Source of the DNA: Apiotrichum sp. Y4204
Taxonomy: Eukaryota > Basidiomycota > Tremellomycetes > Trichosporonales > Trichosporonaceae
Reading direction: 5' to 3'
NCBI GenBank assembly: GCA_025531455.1
Contig: JAMYHL010000037.1
Location: 62,001-126,000, forward strand
DNA: 64,000 bases
The notes under the pieces were generated by a model. The model searched no databases, was not told the DNA's origin, and saw only the letters and a list, made by a program, of their open reading frames with translations. Positions 35,668 to 48,196 of the stretch are shown one piece after another. Within the stretch, counting starts at the first letter, position 1. Each line of letters opens with the position of its first letter. The position numbers and the translations under genes are program-made.

Positions 35668-38600
35668 ATGGGCTCACACGCCCTCCACCCACTCATACCC
35701 GGCACAAAGGCGCGCATCACAGCTCTCCACCAGCACGATGGCCGTCTGTATGCTGGCTGCAGCGACGGCAGCGTGAAGGTCTACGACCTCAACCCCAAGC
35801 CGGCATCTTTAGACACATCCTCCACCACGGATCAGTCGGAGGATGCCAAGAAAGCAGAACACAGCGTTGACAGCGACGCGCCTGAGGATTCCGCTGCTGC
35901 TTCCAACACTGCTGGTAGCGACGAGCAAGCCACATCTCCGCCAGCTGAGACACCTGATCCCCAATCCGTCTCCAACGTGCCCACCCCAACACTCATCGCC
36001 TCCTATCAGCTCACAAAGCGGGAAATCCAGCAGATCACAGTTCTCTCTGAAGCGAGGCAACTGGTGGTCCTGGCTGGTGGGTGTGACTATCCGACTTCTT
36101 GCTGACCGCAGATTCCGTCGTGACGCTGTACGCGCTTGAGAACCCCACCGCCAAGGGCAGCAGTACCGTTCTTACCCAGGCACGTACGGCCCACGCGTTT
36201 GCAGCCACGACCTACTTTGCGGCTGTCCCTGCAGATGGAGGTGATGCACCAGGGACCGCGACACCTACAAAGATTGCGCGCGATCTCCTTATCATCGGCT
36301 GCAGGAAGAAGGTGTGTGTATATGGCGCGGGCCGCGTTCTAGGGGAGGTCTGGGAGCTGTCCCTTCCACACTCACCTCGCGCCGTCATCTTCCCCGCGCC
36401 GGTCTACGCGGATCTTCCCGGCGTCGTGCATCTCCTTTACTCGCCACAGGCCAGTGTACTCCTTCACATCCATGGAGGTACGCCGACCAAGCGGCTCACG
36501 GTTTCCGACCTCCCAGCAACTGGATACCCGCCAGCTCGGACAGCCAGTGTGGCCGCGGCAGCACCGGAAGGCGCCGGGTCGGGATTCACGAGCGGATGGA
36601 GTGGCCTGGGCGGGTACATGCTTGGGAAGGGCGCTGCAGTACCCGTCGGAACACGCACCGTTGGTGGCGAGGCACTGCTCATTCGCGATGGTGAGTGGAA
36701 TTCGGCTGACTGCTTCCAGTCGCTAACTCTTCAGATCTCGGTGTTTTCTTCTCTGCGGAAGGCAATTTTACACGGCCAGAGTCACTTCACTGGCCTGCTG
36801 CACCTGACGGGTTGGGTATGTGAAGCAACCCACGGCTTGCTAATGACAGCTTACTCCAACCCTTACATCTATTCGGTTGTTCCCGGTTCGACCGCGACGG
36901 CCCTACCAACAGTATATGTTCACTTAGCGCCGACGCTCGCACTAGGTATGACCGTCACATTCCCCGCGCCAGCCATTGGGGGGTTGACTGTTTGTGGGTT
37001 GTGTGTTGGGAAAGGCAAGAACCCGCGAGTCCTCCTGGTTTCCACTCCAACAGATCGCAGCCTGCTTGCTGAGGGCAGCACAATTTGGGAGCTGAACGGA
37101 GCTGGTATTGGCGAGCAGGTGGATGAGCTTGTGAAGGAAGGCCGCATATCCGATGCTATCGGGCTCGTTGAAGCCGTCGGAGACAAGGATCTCGCACCGG
37201 TAGGCTCTATGCCTGTGCCCAATGCTGACCCATAGACGCAAAAGCTGTCCCACCTGTGCAGCTTACAGGGACTGACACAATTTGCACATGGAGAGTACAA
37301 GGCAGCCCTGGAAGCGTTTCTAGTGCACAATGTGCACCCCGCCAAAGTGGTTGCACTGTACCCGAAGGACACCATCTCTGGCAATCTTGCTGTGCCTCGC
37401 GACGAGTGGATGGCCTTGTTTGGCGCGACGGAGGGTGCCCGACTGGAACCGGAATCGGAACCCGAACCTCCGACATCTGTGGTTGATGAGGTCCCCAAAC
37501 TGCTTAAAAATCCTCTGTTGGCTCTTGGCCGGAAGCGCAGCACAGACACCCTTCGCTCCGTAGCTAGTGCATCGACAGTGCCCGCTACACCGGAGCGCCC
37601 CGAACGTGCCACCTCCCCTCCGACGGAGAAGTCTGCGTCGCCCACTGCACCTGTTGCTAGTGTGGTATCTGCCAACGGTCTTTCCCGAGCCGCTATCGAC
37701 GAGCTTCTGTTCTACCTGTCTGACCGGCGTCAGAAGCTGGCCGGCATAACGCCGAATGTCACCCTTCCCAATGAGAAAGACCTTCCACCTCTCTCTGAAC
37801 TGCCAGCGGCTGAGGTTCATGCGATCCCGGATGGGCCCCTAGCAGATCTGACTCCCGAGCAACTTCTCCGCACGGCGCAGGTTGTGTACACGTCTCTCCT
37901 CAAGGTCTACCTTGTGGCTCGTCCCAGTCTCGTTGGATCGCTCTGTCGTATCGAGAACTGGTGCGACGTAGCAGAGGTCGAACCTCTACTCCGCGAGAAG
38001 GGCAGGATTGATGACCTGCGTGATCTGTACATGCAAAAGCACATGCACGACAAGGCACTCAACATGCTGTACGAGTGAGTGTCACGCATCTTAACCAATC
38101 TCGTCATATTAACACCCCAGGCAAGCGCAGGACGAGGACGATCCGCTGGACCGCTACCCGCCGACTGTGCGCTATCTCCAGAAGCTGGGCCCTGCGCACT
38201 TGGACCTTATCTTTACGGCGTCTAAATGGATCTTGAAGGAGGATCCCGCACGCGCCCTTCAGGTATGTCGCAATAGTGCGAGGTCACCACTGACAGTCCA
38301 GATTTTCACTGCAGATGAGCCCGAGGTCGATGCTCTACCGCATGCTGCGGTCACCGCGTTCCTGGAGAAAGAACATTGGCCTAGTGCCATCGCCTACCTT
38401 GAGCACATCATTGGCCTTGGTGAGAGTTCTCCTGATCTTCACGACAAGCTTGCAGAATTGTACCTCCGTCGGATTAGGGAGCCACCAAACCTTCCTAAGC
38501 ATGGCAAACAGAAGGGGGACAAGGATGCAGACGAGAAAGAGGGCGGCGCCGAGGACACTGGGTCGACGACGGAGGCCCGCCGGGCAAAAGCTATCGATCA

Positions 38601-39337
38601 GCTGCTAGAACTCTTGAACACCTCAACCCAATACCGCGCGTACCGCCTCTTGAGTTCTCTGAAAAAGAATGGTGAGTATCAACGACGACCACCACTGCTC
38701 CGCGATCAAGCTGACAGATACAGAAGTGCCCCAAGTCCGCGCTGTTCTACTTGGGCGAATGGGCAACCACGACGAGGCACTCAAGATTTATGTGTATACG
38801 TTGGGCGATTATTCTGCTGCCGAAGCGTACGTTGAATGTATCCAGGCGGTGCTGACATTCAGATACTGCTCTCGCGTGTATGCCCGCGATCCTGATCCCC
38901 ACGGTATCTTCCTGCACCTCCTCAAGCTTTATCTCTGCCCAACACCCCCACATGAGCCACTTGTCCCTCCCGCCCTTGATCTTGTGGGACGGCACGGCCC
39001 CCACCTCGACGCTGCCGCCGTCCTCGAGCTCCTCCCACCGCTTGTTCCCGTCAAGGATCTGCAAGAGTTCTTTGTGTCGACTCTAGGCACCGCGCGTTCC
39101 AGGAGGAACGAGCACCGCGTCATGCGTGGTCTACTTGCCGCACGGAAGGCTCAGGTTGAGCGCTTTGTCGTTGGCCTCGAGGTGAAGCGTGTCAGAGTCA
39201 CCGACCAGCGGATCTGTCCCCAGTGTCACAAACGGCTTGGGCAGAGTGCTGTTGCTGTACATGCGCCCAGAGGCGAAGTGACCCACCTGCACTGCAAAGA
39301 CCTGTTCAGCGCTAAACTCGAACGCGCAAGGGCCTAA
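35668..39337 (+). CDS. VPS39: HOPS complex subunit Vps39/Vam6
   Basis: Tethering subunit that binds Rab7/Ypt7 on vacuoles and late endosomes. Exons 35668-36076, 36112-36690, 36735-36815, 36850-37199, 37236-38074, 38121-38262, 38302-38671, 38724-38826, 38863-39337; 1115 aa. The N-terminus is a citron-homology (CNH) beta-propeller starting LYAGCSDGSVKVYDL and split by an acidic/Ser insert (residues about 45-110). DLGVFFSAEGNFTR and AYSNPYIYSVVP match CNH strands and require the 44-nt and 34-nt splices. A clathrin-heavy-chain-like alpha-solenoid follows (YPPTVRYLQKLGPAHLDLIF, LLGRMGNHDEALKIYVY). It ends in the Vps39-type zinc motif CPQCHKRLGQSAVAVHAP with HLHC. The related CORVET subunit Vps3 is an alternative; domain order and length fit Vps39 better. 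Its end is only 112 bp from the end of the zinc-transporter gene. Confidence 0.85.
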
Positions 39338-39449
39338 GTCTACCATACAGTATATTCACACCACCATTATCAACTTTCTCTTCATACCCTGCATCCATTA
39401 CCCCTTCTTTTTAATGCATGAAGAATCACATGACACACATCTACTGCCT

Positions 39450-41910
39450 CTAGTTCAACAAACCGAGCCCCGAGCTCGTCATGCACGAGCAGAACTCGCC
39501 GCTCTCGAGCTGCACGACAATCTCAGTCAGGCCGGGGATACCGCTCTTGAGCGTCTGCTCCACCCGAGCGACCAGCCGGGCTGTGTCGACCGACCGGTGC
39601 ACATGGCCGCCGTTTGCCTGGCCACCATGCACGATTGTCGCCGCCTCGGTCTGGACATGGATGCTGCCGACGACGAGGCCCTCGCCCTTAGGCCAGAACC
39701 GCGCGGCAGAGTACGACGCCACGCCCTCAATGGACTTGAGGCGGGCGAGCGCTGCGCGCACGTCGCTCTCAATATCCTTGGCGTCGAGGGCGAGCACGCG
39801 GGCCGCATCCGTCACGAGAGGAAGCACCGAGGCGAGAATCAGCGCTGCGATGAACAGGGACGCTAGCGGGTCCCACCCTGTCCACCCCGTTGCGCGGATG
39901 AGCATGGTAGAGACGATCACACCGACACTGCCGAGCGTGTCCGCCATGACGTGCAGGAACACGCCTTGCATGTTGTGCGAGTGGCCGTGGCCGTGTCCAT
40001 GGTCGTGTCCTTGGTCATGGCTGTGTCCATGGTCGTGGGAGTGAGAGTGCAAGTGGCTGTGTCCGTGGTCGTGGCCATTGTGCGAGTGTCCGTGGCTGTG
40101 GTCATGTCCGTGGTCGTGCCCGTCACACTTCTCGCCATGAGCGTGGTCGTGGCCATTCTTATGTTCGTGCGCGTGGTCGTGCGAGTGGGAGTGGTCATGA
40201 CTGTGGTTGTGGGAGGAATCGTCGCTCTTCTTGTCATGAACAATGCCCAGGGCGGATCCCGAGTGGTCATGGTCATGGCTGTGGTTGTGACCATGGTCAT
40301 GGCCATGGTCGTGTCCGTGGCTGTGCCCGTGACCGTGGCCGTGACTGTGTCCATGACCGTGATGGTGGTGCCCGCCAGTGGCCCACATGCCAAACAGGTT
40401 GATGGCGAGACCAATGCTGCTAACCAAGAGAAGCTGGCGCGTCTCCATCTCGGGCGGGTTCATGATACGCTGAATCCCTTCCACGATGATGAAGATGGAG
40501 ATCAGGATGAGGAAGCAGCCTGCGCGATCAGCACATGTCAGACGCCCGCCACGTACCATTAGCAAACCCGCTCAGAGTCTCGACACGCGCGTAGCCAAAA
40601 GTGTACTGTCCGTCCGGCTTCCAAGTTGCAGCGACACTGGCCCAAAGACCAACAGCAAGGCCGAGGCAGTCAAAGAGCATGTGGATAGCTACCATTAGTA
40701 AAGGCCCTCTCTCAATCCCGTTCCCACTCACCATCTGAGATTAAACCCAGCGAGTTTGTGATCACGCCATACGCCATCTGCACGCCCATGTAGGCCAGGT
40801 TAAGACAAAGAAAGCCAAAGATCTTGCGGGATGTTGGGGTCCGCAGAATCGTGGCCAGGTGCGGGCGCCACTCGGCAGGCACGAGAATGTAGGGCGAGTA
40901 CCATGCGTGCTGAGCGGTTGTGACGGGCGGTGCGGACGAGGGGAAAGTAAAGGCTGCTGGGTTCGGAGTGTGACGCCAGGCCAGAGCAAGTGCAGGAACA
41001 AGGAGAATAAGATCCAACATCGGAGGCGAAGGCGGGAGTGCGAATGTCTTGAACACGGCTACCGCGACGAGCGTCAGGCCCGGAGCCGGAGCAGAGAATG
41101 GGAGAGACGGTGCCAGGATGGCAGCGATAACTGCCAGAGGTACGACGGTCAATGGAACGCGCTGCGGTTAGAGAATCGACAGAACACATGACGACGAGTC
41201 GGGTCTCGTCGCGCAGCTAACTTACAGTCACACAGAGCCCAAGGGCGCCAAGAACAGCGGCGACGGCACCGAACGGCTCAACATCCTGTCGTCTCCGCAC
41301 CGCGAGAGCCGCAGTTGTGGCAACAAGGACTCCCATCGCAATTCCACCGATGCCGTCGCCCGACCACATCTGCAGGCCACACAGCACGGCAACCAGCACC
41401 AACGAGAGGGGTTTCGGCGTGGTCAACGGGGCGAGGAGCAGCAGCGCTGCCGATCTAGAGGGTCAGACTCGCCACGATCCCAGCTTTAAAGTCTCACCGA
41501 ACGGGTCCCGCTCGTGCCGCGACGGCATAGGCGGCGATCTGAAGCACCCCAATCGCGGTGTTGCCGGCTCCGACATCGAGCCCCGAGCTCAATCGCTTAC
41601 CCTTCCCCTTGGCCGACTTGTGGGTGGTCCACCACATACCCGCGAGTCCGCGAGCGAGGAGGAGCAGCGCGGCTAACCGCGCCTCGGCAGCTGTCGGGCG
41701 ACGACCGGGCACGCCGCTGGGGCCGTATTCGTGGAAGCGGGCATGTTGCGGGGACGACGTGTGGCCCCCGCGGCCGTGGGTGTGGTCTGCGTGGAGGTGT
41801 GCAGATACCGAGAGCGCGTGTGCGGAAAATGTGCTGAGGGCGTGCACGGCAAGCACGGCGGCGGCTGGAAGGAGCGCCGCGGCGGCGTGCGGTGCCGCTC
41901 GAGGTGCCAT
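39450..41910 (-). CDS. MSC2: CDF-family zinc transporter, Msc2/ZnT5-like
   Basis: Predicted zinc importer of the ER/Golgi lumen. Exons (minus) 41910-41498, 41454-41226, 41161-40732, 40688-40557, 40519-39450; 757 aa. The first half is a run of extra hydrophobic segments, typical of the Msc2/ZnT5 branch. The cation-diffusion core begins NSLGLISDGAIHMLFDCLGL, where the HMLFD gives the HxxxD zinc-site motif; the second is HVMAD in VFLHVMADTLGSVGVI. Between them lies a histidine loop (about residues 452-586) with roughly 55 His alternating with Gly, Asp and Ser. The cytosolic C-terminal domain follows (SIHVQTEAATIVHGG). Introns are 37-64 nt. Msc2 usually works as a heterodimer with Zrg17. A single GCCAAG (PacC-type) site lies at 42096-42101, about 190 bp upstream of its start. 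Confidence 0.85.
39965..40370 (-). repeat. Histidine-rich repeat encoding the CDF cytosolic loop
   Basis: Alternating CAC/CAT with Gly, Asp or Ser codons gives about 55 histidines in roughly 135 residues. The antisense strand is open as a Val-rich frame (39951-40562), an artefact of this composition. Confidence 0.85.
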
Positions 41911-42717
41911 CGCAGGCGACGTGGAGTGCGGTAAGGAGATGGACGGAGAGAGGTGAGATGATGTGAAGAGAGGAAGAAAGGGGAGATGATAAGGGAGGTG
42001 CGTTTGGTGCGTTTGGTGGCGAGTGGGCCCGTATGAAGCCTGAAAGAAGCCTGAAACTTCCCAAACGGCCCACGCGGTGATAAGGAATCGCCAGCCTTGG
42101 CATTATTCGACACGCTGTTCGTTCTGATGCAACGCGATCATAATCATCAGCCAGCCACACCTCTTCTCTCTTTGCAACGGGTACATGCTGTACATTCAGA
42201 GTACATCTCGCGAAGAATGGCCCTGCAGAACGTTAAGTTAGTTTGCCGGCGTCGCGTGGAATGTGTATGCGTGGCGTGGCGCCGAGGTTGCGACATGAAC
42301 TCGATTTGATGGCGCGCTGGCGCGGACCTCGACACGGTCTCGGCGAAGGGGCTGACTGCTGGATGGCTGTTGAGGACCGACTTAAAGATCAGTTCGAGCT
42401 ACCGTACATCCAGATGGACCTTGTGAACCTGCCATCTTCCCCGCAACGAGTCCACCCATCTGCCACTTGCCCTTCCATGCTCATAGTTGCATTCTAATTT
42501 CCGAAAAAACGAAGATACATTTATAACAGTACAACGCACCCAACAAAGATACCTCACTCACAACCGAACGCAGACTATCGCGAACAGAAGCGGTTACCTA
42601 ACAGAGCTGGGAAACATGAAATCCGAGACCTTGAGACTAGATCCGTGTCTGCCTCAATTGGCAGCTACTCTTTTGCTACGCCGACGATGCGGCTTTCGAC
42701 TACGACCTGGTATCCGC
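41911..42717. promoter_or_regulatory. Region between PacC 3' end and MSC2-like start
   Basis: 807 bp, no gene seen. It contains the probable MSC2-like promoter, including one CTTGGC (inverse GCCAAG) at 42096-42101, and the 3' region of the PacC gene. Confidence 0.5.
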
Positions 42718-45355
42718 TTAGGCGGCGATCTCGACACGAGGCTGGGCGACCTCAGCAGAGTGCGGTGCATCCGCCATCGTGCCCTGCAATTGGCGGCGCT
42801 TGAACTCGAGGTTGACAGCGACCAGCCATGCACGGATGATTGCAGCGTGGCGGCGACGCATTTCTGCGACAGGATCCCGCTCCTCGCGGGTGCTGCCGTG
42901 GCGGGACGGTGTCGTAGACGCAGTCGACGTAGACTCGGCAGGCGAGTCGCCGCGCTTACGGTCCTCAAGCTCGAGGCGCTTAACACCGTGGATGAGCTGC
43001 TCGTCCGTATGCCGCTTGACTGGCGGGTGGCGGGCGGGAGAGAGCGCGCGACGGGGGGTGGTGACAGGTGCAGCGAGGCGAAGAGGAGGAAGAGAAATGC
43101 CCTTGCCGTCGCCAGCACCCTCTCCAAGAGCAGGGAGCTTGAGGGTGGGGTCGCCCTCGACAAGCAGCGAGTTGACAGGAATACGGGGCTGAGGCTCAGG
43201 GGTACCCTCTTCGCTCTCAGTGAGCTCGTCCTCCTCGTCGGCACCGGTGCGCTCAGCGCTCTCCCTCGGGGCGGCACCAAGAGGAGCAATGTGACGGTAG
43301 GTGCGCTTGTAGAAGTCACGGGGCGCAAGAGTAGCCGCAGGAACAGCGTTGCGAGCGCGAGCAAGGGTGTCGAATGAAGCAAAGTTCTGCTCGCCGCCGT
43401 TGGACGCAAGCCAGTCGGACGGAAGCTGAGCGTACTGGCTGAGGCCAGCGTAGGCGCCGTTGGCAAACGTGCTGCGGCTCGACGCGCCCGAGGTGGACCC
43501 AGCGCGAGGCAGAGCAGCGATAGGACGACGGGAAGCGCTCTCAACAGCCTCAGAAACCGAGGCGGCGCGAGGGCGGCCTTCGGAGTTGAGCCCGTCGAGA
43601 GAGGGGTAGAGCGATCCCAAGGAAACGCCCGAGGCGCCGTTTCCAGGCATCGAAGCGCCCGAACCCGAGTTGGGAATACCGGGCATACCGGCCAGACCGA
43701 GAGAGACGAGCTCAGAAGGGTTGAAGAGATCCTCGATCGGCGACGCGTCAGATGGGGGCGACAGCGAGTTGCGGGAAGCGGAAGCCGAGGTGTTGGAGCT
43801 GGAAGAAGACTCCATAGGCGCACCCGAGGCGTGAGTTGCCTCACGACCAAGCGAGACCATGAACTGGTTGAACATGGCGAGATCCGCCTCACTGCGGATA
43901 TCCGGAATAGTCATGGGAGGAGCGCCACCGCCCATGCCGCCGAGGCCGTTGAGCGACGGGTAGGAGAAGGGGAGCGAGCCGCCAGGGAAGCCGTTCATGC
44001 CGGAGGTGGGGAAGCCGGAAGGCAGCCCAGGAGGCATGAGCGAGTTGAGACGCGAGATCATGTCAATGTCGTAGACAGGCTCCATCTTGCGCTTCTTCAT
44101 GTCCTCAACAAACGAGTCAAAGGCATCATCCGACGAGCGCTTCAGACCCTTGGAACCAAGGGCCTCGGCGGCAAGCTGGGCCGCGTAAGCAGAGCTCTGC
44201 TGCTGCTGGAAGGCAAGCTGCTGAAGAGCAAGAAGCTCGCGCTGCTGGTACGCGGCGAGCTCCTCGTGCTGCTTCTTGTGGAGAGCGGCGAGCGCCGATG
44301 GGGAAGGAGTACCATTGGCATGGGTGGGGAGGCCGAGGAGGTTTGCGTTCTCGTAAGGAGAGGTGGGGTTGTGGGGAGAGCTGCGGGGTGAGAGGGAGTA
44401 GGCGGGAGAACGGTCGGCGAAGGCGGCAGCCAGAGGGCGGTCGTCACGGCTAGGGAATCGCGAGTTGAACTCGGGGTCGGTTGTAGTCGTAGCCTTGGAG
44501 AGTTTGTGCAGCTGGTGGTGCTCGGTGGTGTGGATGCGCTCGTGCTTCTTGAGATCCTGCGGGCGCTTGAATGTCTTGCCACAGACAGAACAAGGGTGGG
44601 GTTTGAGGGGGGTGTGCACTGTGGGGTAGTGTCAGCACATGTATGCATGCATATGGGACAGAGTGGGATGGGAACAAGGCTCGATGGCCCGCATGGGTGG
44701 TGGTGGGTAGTGTCGGTTAGTGGCACCACCCGATGACCGAGGCTGGGTCTCGGCCGCCGCAGGGCCGCATGACGGACCTAGGGACGGAGATGAACGGCCA
44801 GGTTGGTGGCTGCGCGAACTGCGCTGGAATGACCCTTGCTTTGTGGCCCTTGCTTTGGACTCGTCTTGATTCGTCTGGCCAGCGAGTGCTTACGGATGCC
44901 CAGAGACAGTAACACCAAGACAGATGGTTCACGAGCGTCGGTGCATGATGTATGGTAACAATGTACTCACCCCTCAAGTGAGATGTGATGTGGTCGCGCT
45001 TGACACACTTTACGCCGCAACCCTCCCACGCGCACGTGAGGCAAAGGTTGTTAGTGCTCTTGCGGCCAATGTGGGTTTCGCAAAGATGGGTGTAGAGGTC
45101 CTCGGGTCCGGGAGCGCTGTACGAGCAGTCCTTCCACTTGCACTCGATGCCGGGCTCGGCAGCCGAGGCCGCGTTGGCAGCACCAGTCTTGCGCTCATCC
45201 TCGCCGTCCGAACGGGCGGATGGGGTGAAGGGTGAGATGCCTTGTGCGCTTGGTGGGGTGAGAGGCTCGACAGATGAGGCCGACGCCGAGTCCGACGAGG
45301 ACACGGACACTGTCGGCGGGTTGAGATATGTGGTGGGTAGTGATGGGTAGGCCAT
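42718..45355 (-). CDS. RIM101: pH-response zinc-finger transcription factor PacC/Rim101
   Basis: Nuclear regulator of alkaline-pH genes, also of cell wall and metal genes in basidiomycetes; binds GCCARG. Exons (minus) 45355-44971 and 44618-42718, one 352-nt intron, the longest in the window; 761 aa. Three C2H2 fingers near the N-terminus follow the PacC pattern: CKWKDC...HLCETH (C72, C77, H90, H95), CAWEGC...HLRVH (C108, C113, H126, H130) and [25 protein letters not shown] (C138, C141, H154, H158). The intron splits the second finger between its two histidines. The remaining 600 residues are Ser/Ala/Pro-rich with short Gln-rich helices, as usual in this family. Processing sites cannot be placed. 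A 3.8-kb upstream region with twelve GCCAAG sites suggests autoregulation. Confidence 0.92.
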
Positions 45356-45632
45356 GGTGGGCGAGGGGAAGTGGGAGGTGACAACGACTGTCGGTGAGTC
45401 GGAGTCGGATGAGGTGGAATGAAGAGACGAGGTGTTGGTGTTGTCGATTCCACTGGAACGGGTGTTGAGTGATGAGCGTTGTGTGTATCAACGGTGTGTA
45501 GGAAAGTGAGATCGAGAGGGAAAGAGAGAGAAAAGAGAGGAAGAGATAAAAGAGACGAGATGAAGAGTAATCCGACGAGGACAGAGTAGAGAGGAGAAGT
45601 AATGGATAGGATGGGATGGGTCAGCGGCGAGA

Positions 45633-46060
45633 GCCAAGACAACGGGCTTGAGGTATGGAATAAAGGTGGTGGGTTGGGTGTATGGGGAGTAGACGCTCTG
45701 GGTCTGCAGGCGGAAGAGGGAAGAAAGACTGCTCAACAGCGCGCAATATAATGAAATGATCATCTGCAAAAAGACTCAGAAAACAGGCAGAATAGCAGAG
45801 GCGGGCAAAAGAGCAAGCAGAAGCAAGAGGAAGGAAGAAAAAAAAAAGGACACGAGGTCCGTAATCGGCGCGGCAGAGGAGAACAAGGAATATGAGAGAG
45901 GGGAGGAAGAAAAAAAAAAGGTAAAAGGGAAAAAGGCGGAGGATTGCTTGGCTTTTTCGCCTGTTAGCCCCGGCTTCCTCTGCTCTCCTGCCTGTCTTGT
46001 CCACCTCTTGGCGTTTCTTGGGGCCTGCTCTTGGCGCCAAGTCGCTTGGTATCTCTTGGC
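45633..46060. promoter_or_regulatory. Proximal cluster of PacC/Rim101-type sites
   Basis: GCCAAG or its complement at 45633, 45947, 46007, 46030, 46036 and 46055 (start positions). The pair at 46030-46041 forms the abutting palindrome CTTGGCGCCAAG. They lie 280-705 bp upstream of the PacC ATG. Known for the family: PacC recognises GCCARG. Inferred: binding here. Confidence 0.7.
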
Positions 46061-47240
46061 TACAAAGAGAGCCAGAACAGCCAGAGCCTGGGCTAACAAC
46101 AAAGGATCAGCGTCCTTTCTGCCTTCTGGTCACCACCACATCCGGATCAACCATCACTTTACTACGACTCACCACCAGGCCACCACCGTCATCATCATTG
46201 CTGCTGTTTAGGCCCAATATCGTGTATTTTCGCTGGCGCGCTGGCGTAGTTATCGCACGTGCATGCACGGTCCATTTCGTTTTTTGGCACTGCTGCCATG
46301 CATACATATCGCCACATAGCCTCATTGCACACCTACATACCTTATACCCCACTGTGGCCATTGAGAAGCATTCTGTATGCTGTGCAATGTATGCGGACAA
46401 AATAGGCATTCGCCGGGATTGGAAGAGATTGGGGGGGCTTTATTACCCTTTGGTGAGGGAGGCTTTAACGCATCTCTTTGAATTGGGCTCCTCATGCTCC
46501 TCACACGCCATGAACAGCATCCGGTGGATGTAGGTCGGAATTCCATGTCGTGGCAGCATTGCTCGACTCGCGAACTCGATGTGCTCGGTGTTCTCCATTT
46601 TTCTCTGGATGTACCTGGGTCATGGGTCATGGGCCAGACCGTTCGGGCAATGCTAGGATGGGATCTGCTTTTCGCACTCCTTGCGCGTTGCGGATATTCC
46701 TCGAGGATGTAGAGATTCTGGCCGCCCCTTCCTTATCGCTTTCCTGTCATAGGCTACAAGAAGGGGGGCCCAGTTTCGCAGAATCGGTGCCTGGCTGCAA
46801 CGTCGAGTCTTTCGCCTTTGGGATCCCAAGCTTTCAAGGACGAAGGACTGATCCGCCGGTTGCGACCCGATGCAAGCGAGCAAGCACCTGTTCTGTTTCT
46901 ATTCTGCGCCATTCTGCATCTGCATTCTGTAATGCACAAACGTGAACGTGAGAGCGAGAGCGCCCTGCAGATCCTGGAGCGCTGGAGCCCTGCAGATGTG
47001 GAAGCCCGGTCCGGAGAGCTGAGAAGAGCAGCGTGTCCGCATGCTGCGCATCTATAAATGACCATGTCGTAACATTTTTGGCCCTTTGGCCATTGAACCG
47101 CTGTAGTTGTGTCCCTTTTGGCCGTCGACCACCCCGCACAGCTGCTCAGACTGTTATAGCTGCTTCCATCAGCCTGTTATAGCTCTGCCCATCATCTGAC
47201 AGCGCGAAAGCGGACACCGTGGCGTAGCACAAACAACCCT

Positions 47241-47271
47241 GGCCAGGCAGGCCAGGCAGGCCAGGCAGGCC
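47241..47271. repeat. Tandem 9-bp repeat GGCCAGGCA
   Basis: Three perfect copies plus GGCC, in the distal PacC upstream region. Confidence 0.85.
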
Positions 47272-47640
47272 CTGCTTATTACCGGCGCCGGTCTCCCGCC
47301 GCACAGCTGCGCCGCGCGGCCCCCGGCCGTCAGCCATCAGCCACTAACCCCCTACACGGTTCTCCGGCGCCGGCAGTTCCAGTCATTCTGTGACGTCGCC
47401 GCGACTCACCCACCTACAATACCACGGGCATGTATGCAGTCGATCAACCGATTGCATCGGAGATATCAACCTTGACCTGACGACCATGATCAATGCATGT
47501 GAGGTGAGAGCCACCTTCAACGATCACGACAACTATGCAGATCAGCATCGCGCCCAACAACCGCATATATCTGTCCGGGTATATACATGATTTGCTCCGT
47601 GCTGCGCACTGCGGAGTAGCATTGCATCGCACCTATGGGT

Positions 47641-47669
47641 CACAGACGGTCACAGACGGTCACAGACGG
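47641..47669. repeat. Tandem 10-bp repeat CACAGACGGT
   Basis: Three copies, the last with C in place of the final T. No spacers, so this is a simple tandem repeat and not a CRISPR array. Confidence 0.85.
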
Positions 47670-48196
47670 CAAGAATAAGAATAACCCTCAATCCACATCC
47701 CTCTCGCCATGAGCTCCACACTTCCAGCAACCATTGCCGTATTCCCGGCTCCCAAAGTCCCGACAGTCCCGAGGACGAGGGGTTGACTCTAGAAAACACG
47801 GGGGTGGAGCGGAGTCGTTATGGCAGCGGGGTGTAGAGTGGGGCTCAGGTTTCGGGGGTGCAAGCCGGGGGGGAGGCCGGTCCGACACCGACACCAACGG
47901 GCCCCATTCTGTTGCTCTTGACATGGCCCACGGTGAATTATTACGGTTCTAATGGAGATGGAGAGCGTATTCCGCTGCGCCAAACAACCCTCCTACGCCC
48001 ACGGCGCAATGCCGACACGAGTCGTACCTGCTCCTGCCCTCTCGTCATACTTACCAAAGCCTCGGAGAGGGAGCTTGAAGCAGAGCTAGTACTAGTAGCA
48101 GGCTCAAAGGCCGTGCTCGGTACCCCAGCCCCACTCCACAGTTTAGCGCGCTCACTGCTACGCATCACCCCACCTTAACCATCGGCACAGCGGCAT

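Noticed and set aside
39951..40562. Plus-strand 203-codon Val/Met-rich frame
   Set aside because: It is the antisense of the histidine-rich zinc-transporter loop; GTG/ATG repeats mirror CAC/CAT.
42654..43892. Minus-strand 412-codon frame overlapping the PacC gene
   Set aside because: Same strand, shifted frame within the PacC coding exon; the PacC frame carries the zinc fingers and continues longer.
47641..47669. CRISPR-like short repeat
   Set aside because: Units are adjacent without spacers and the genome is eukaryotic.
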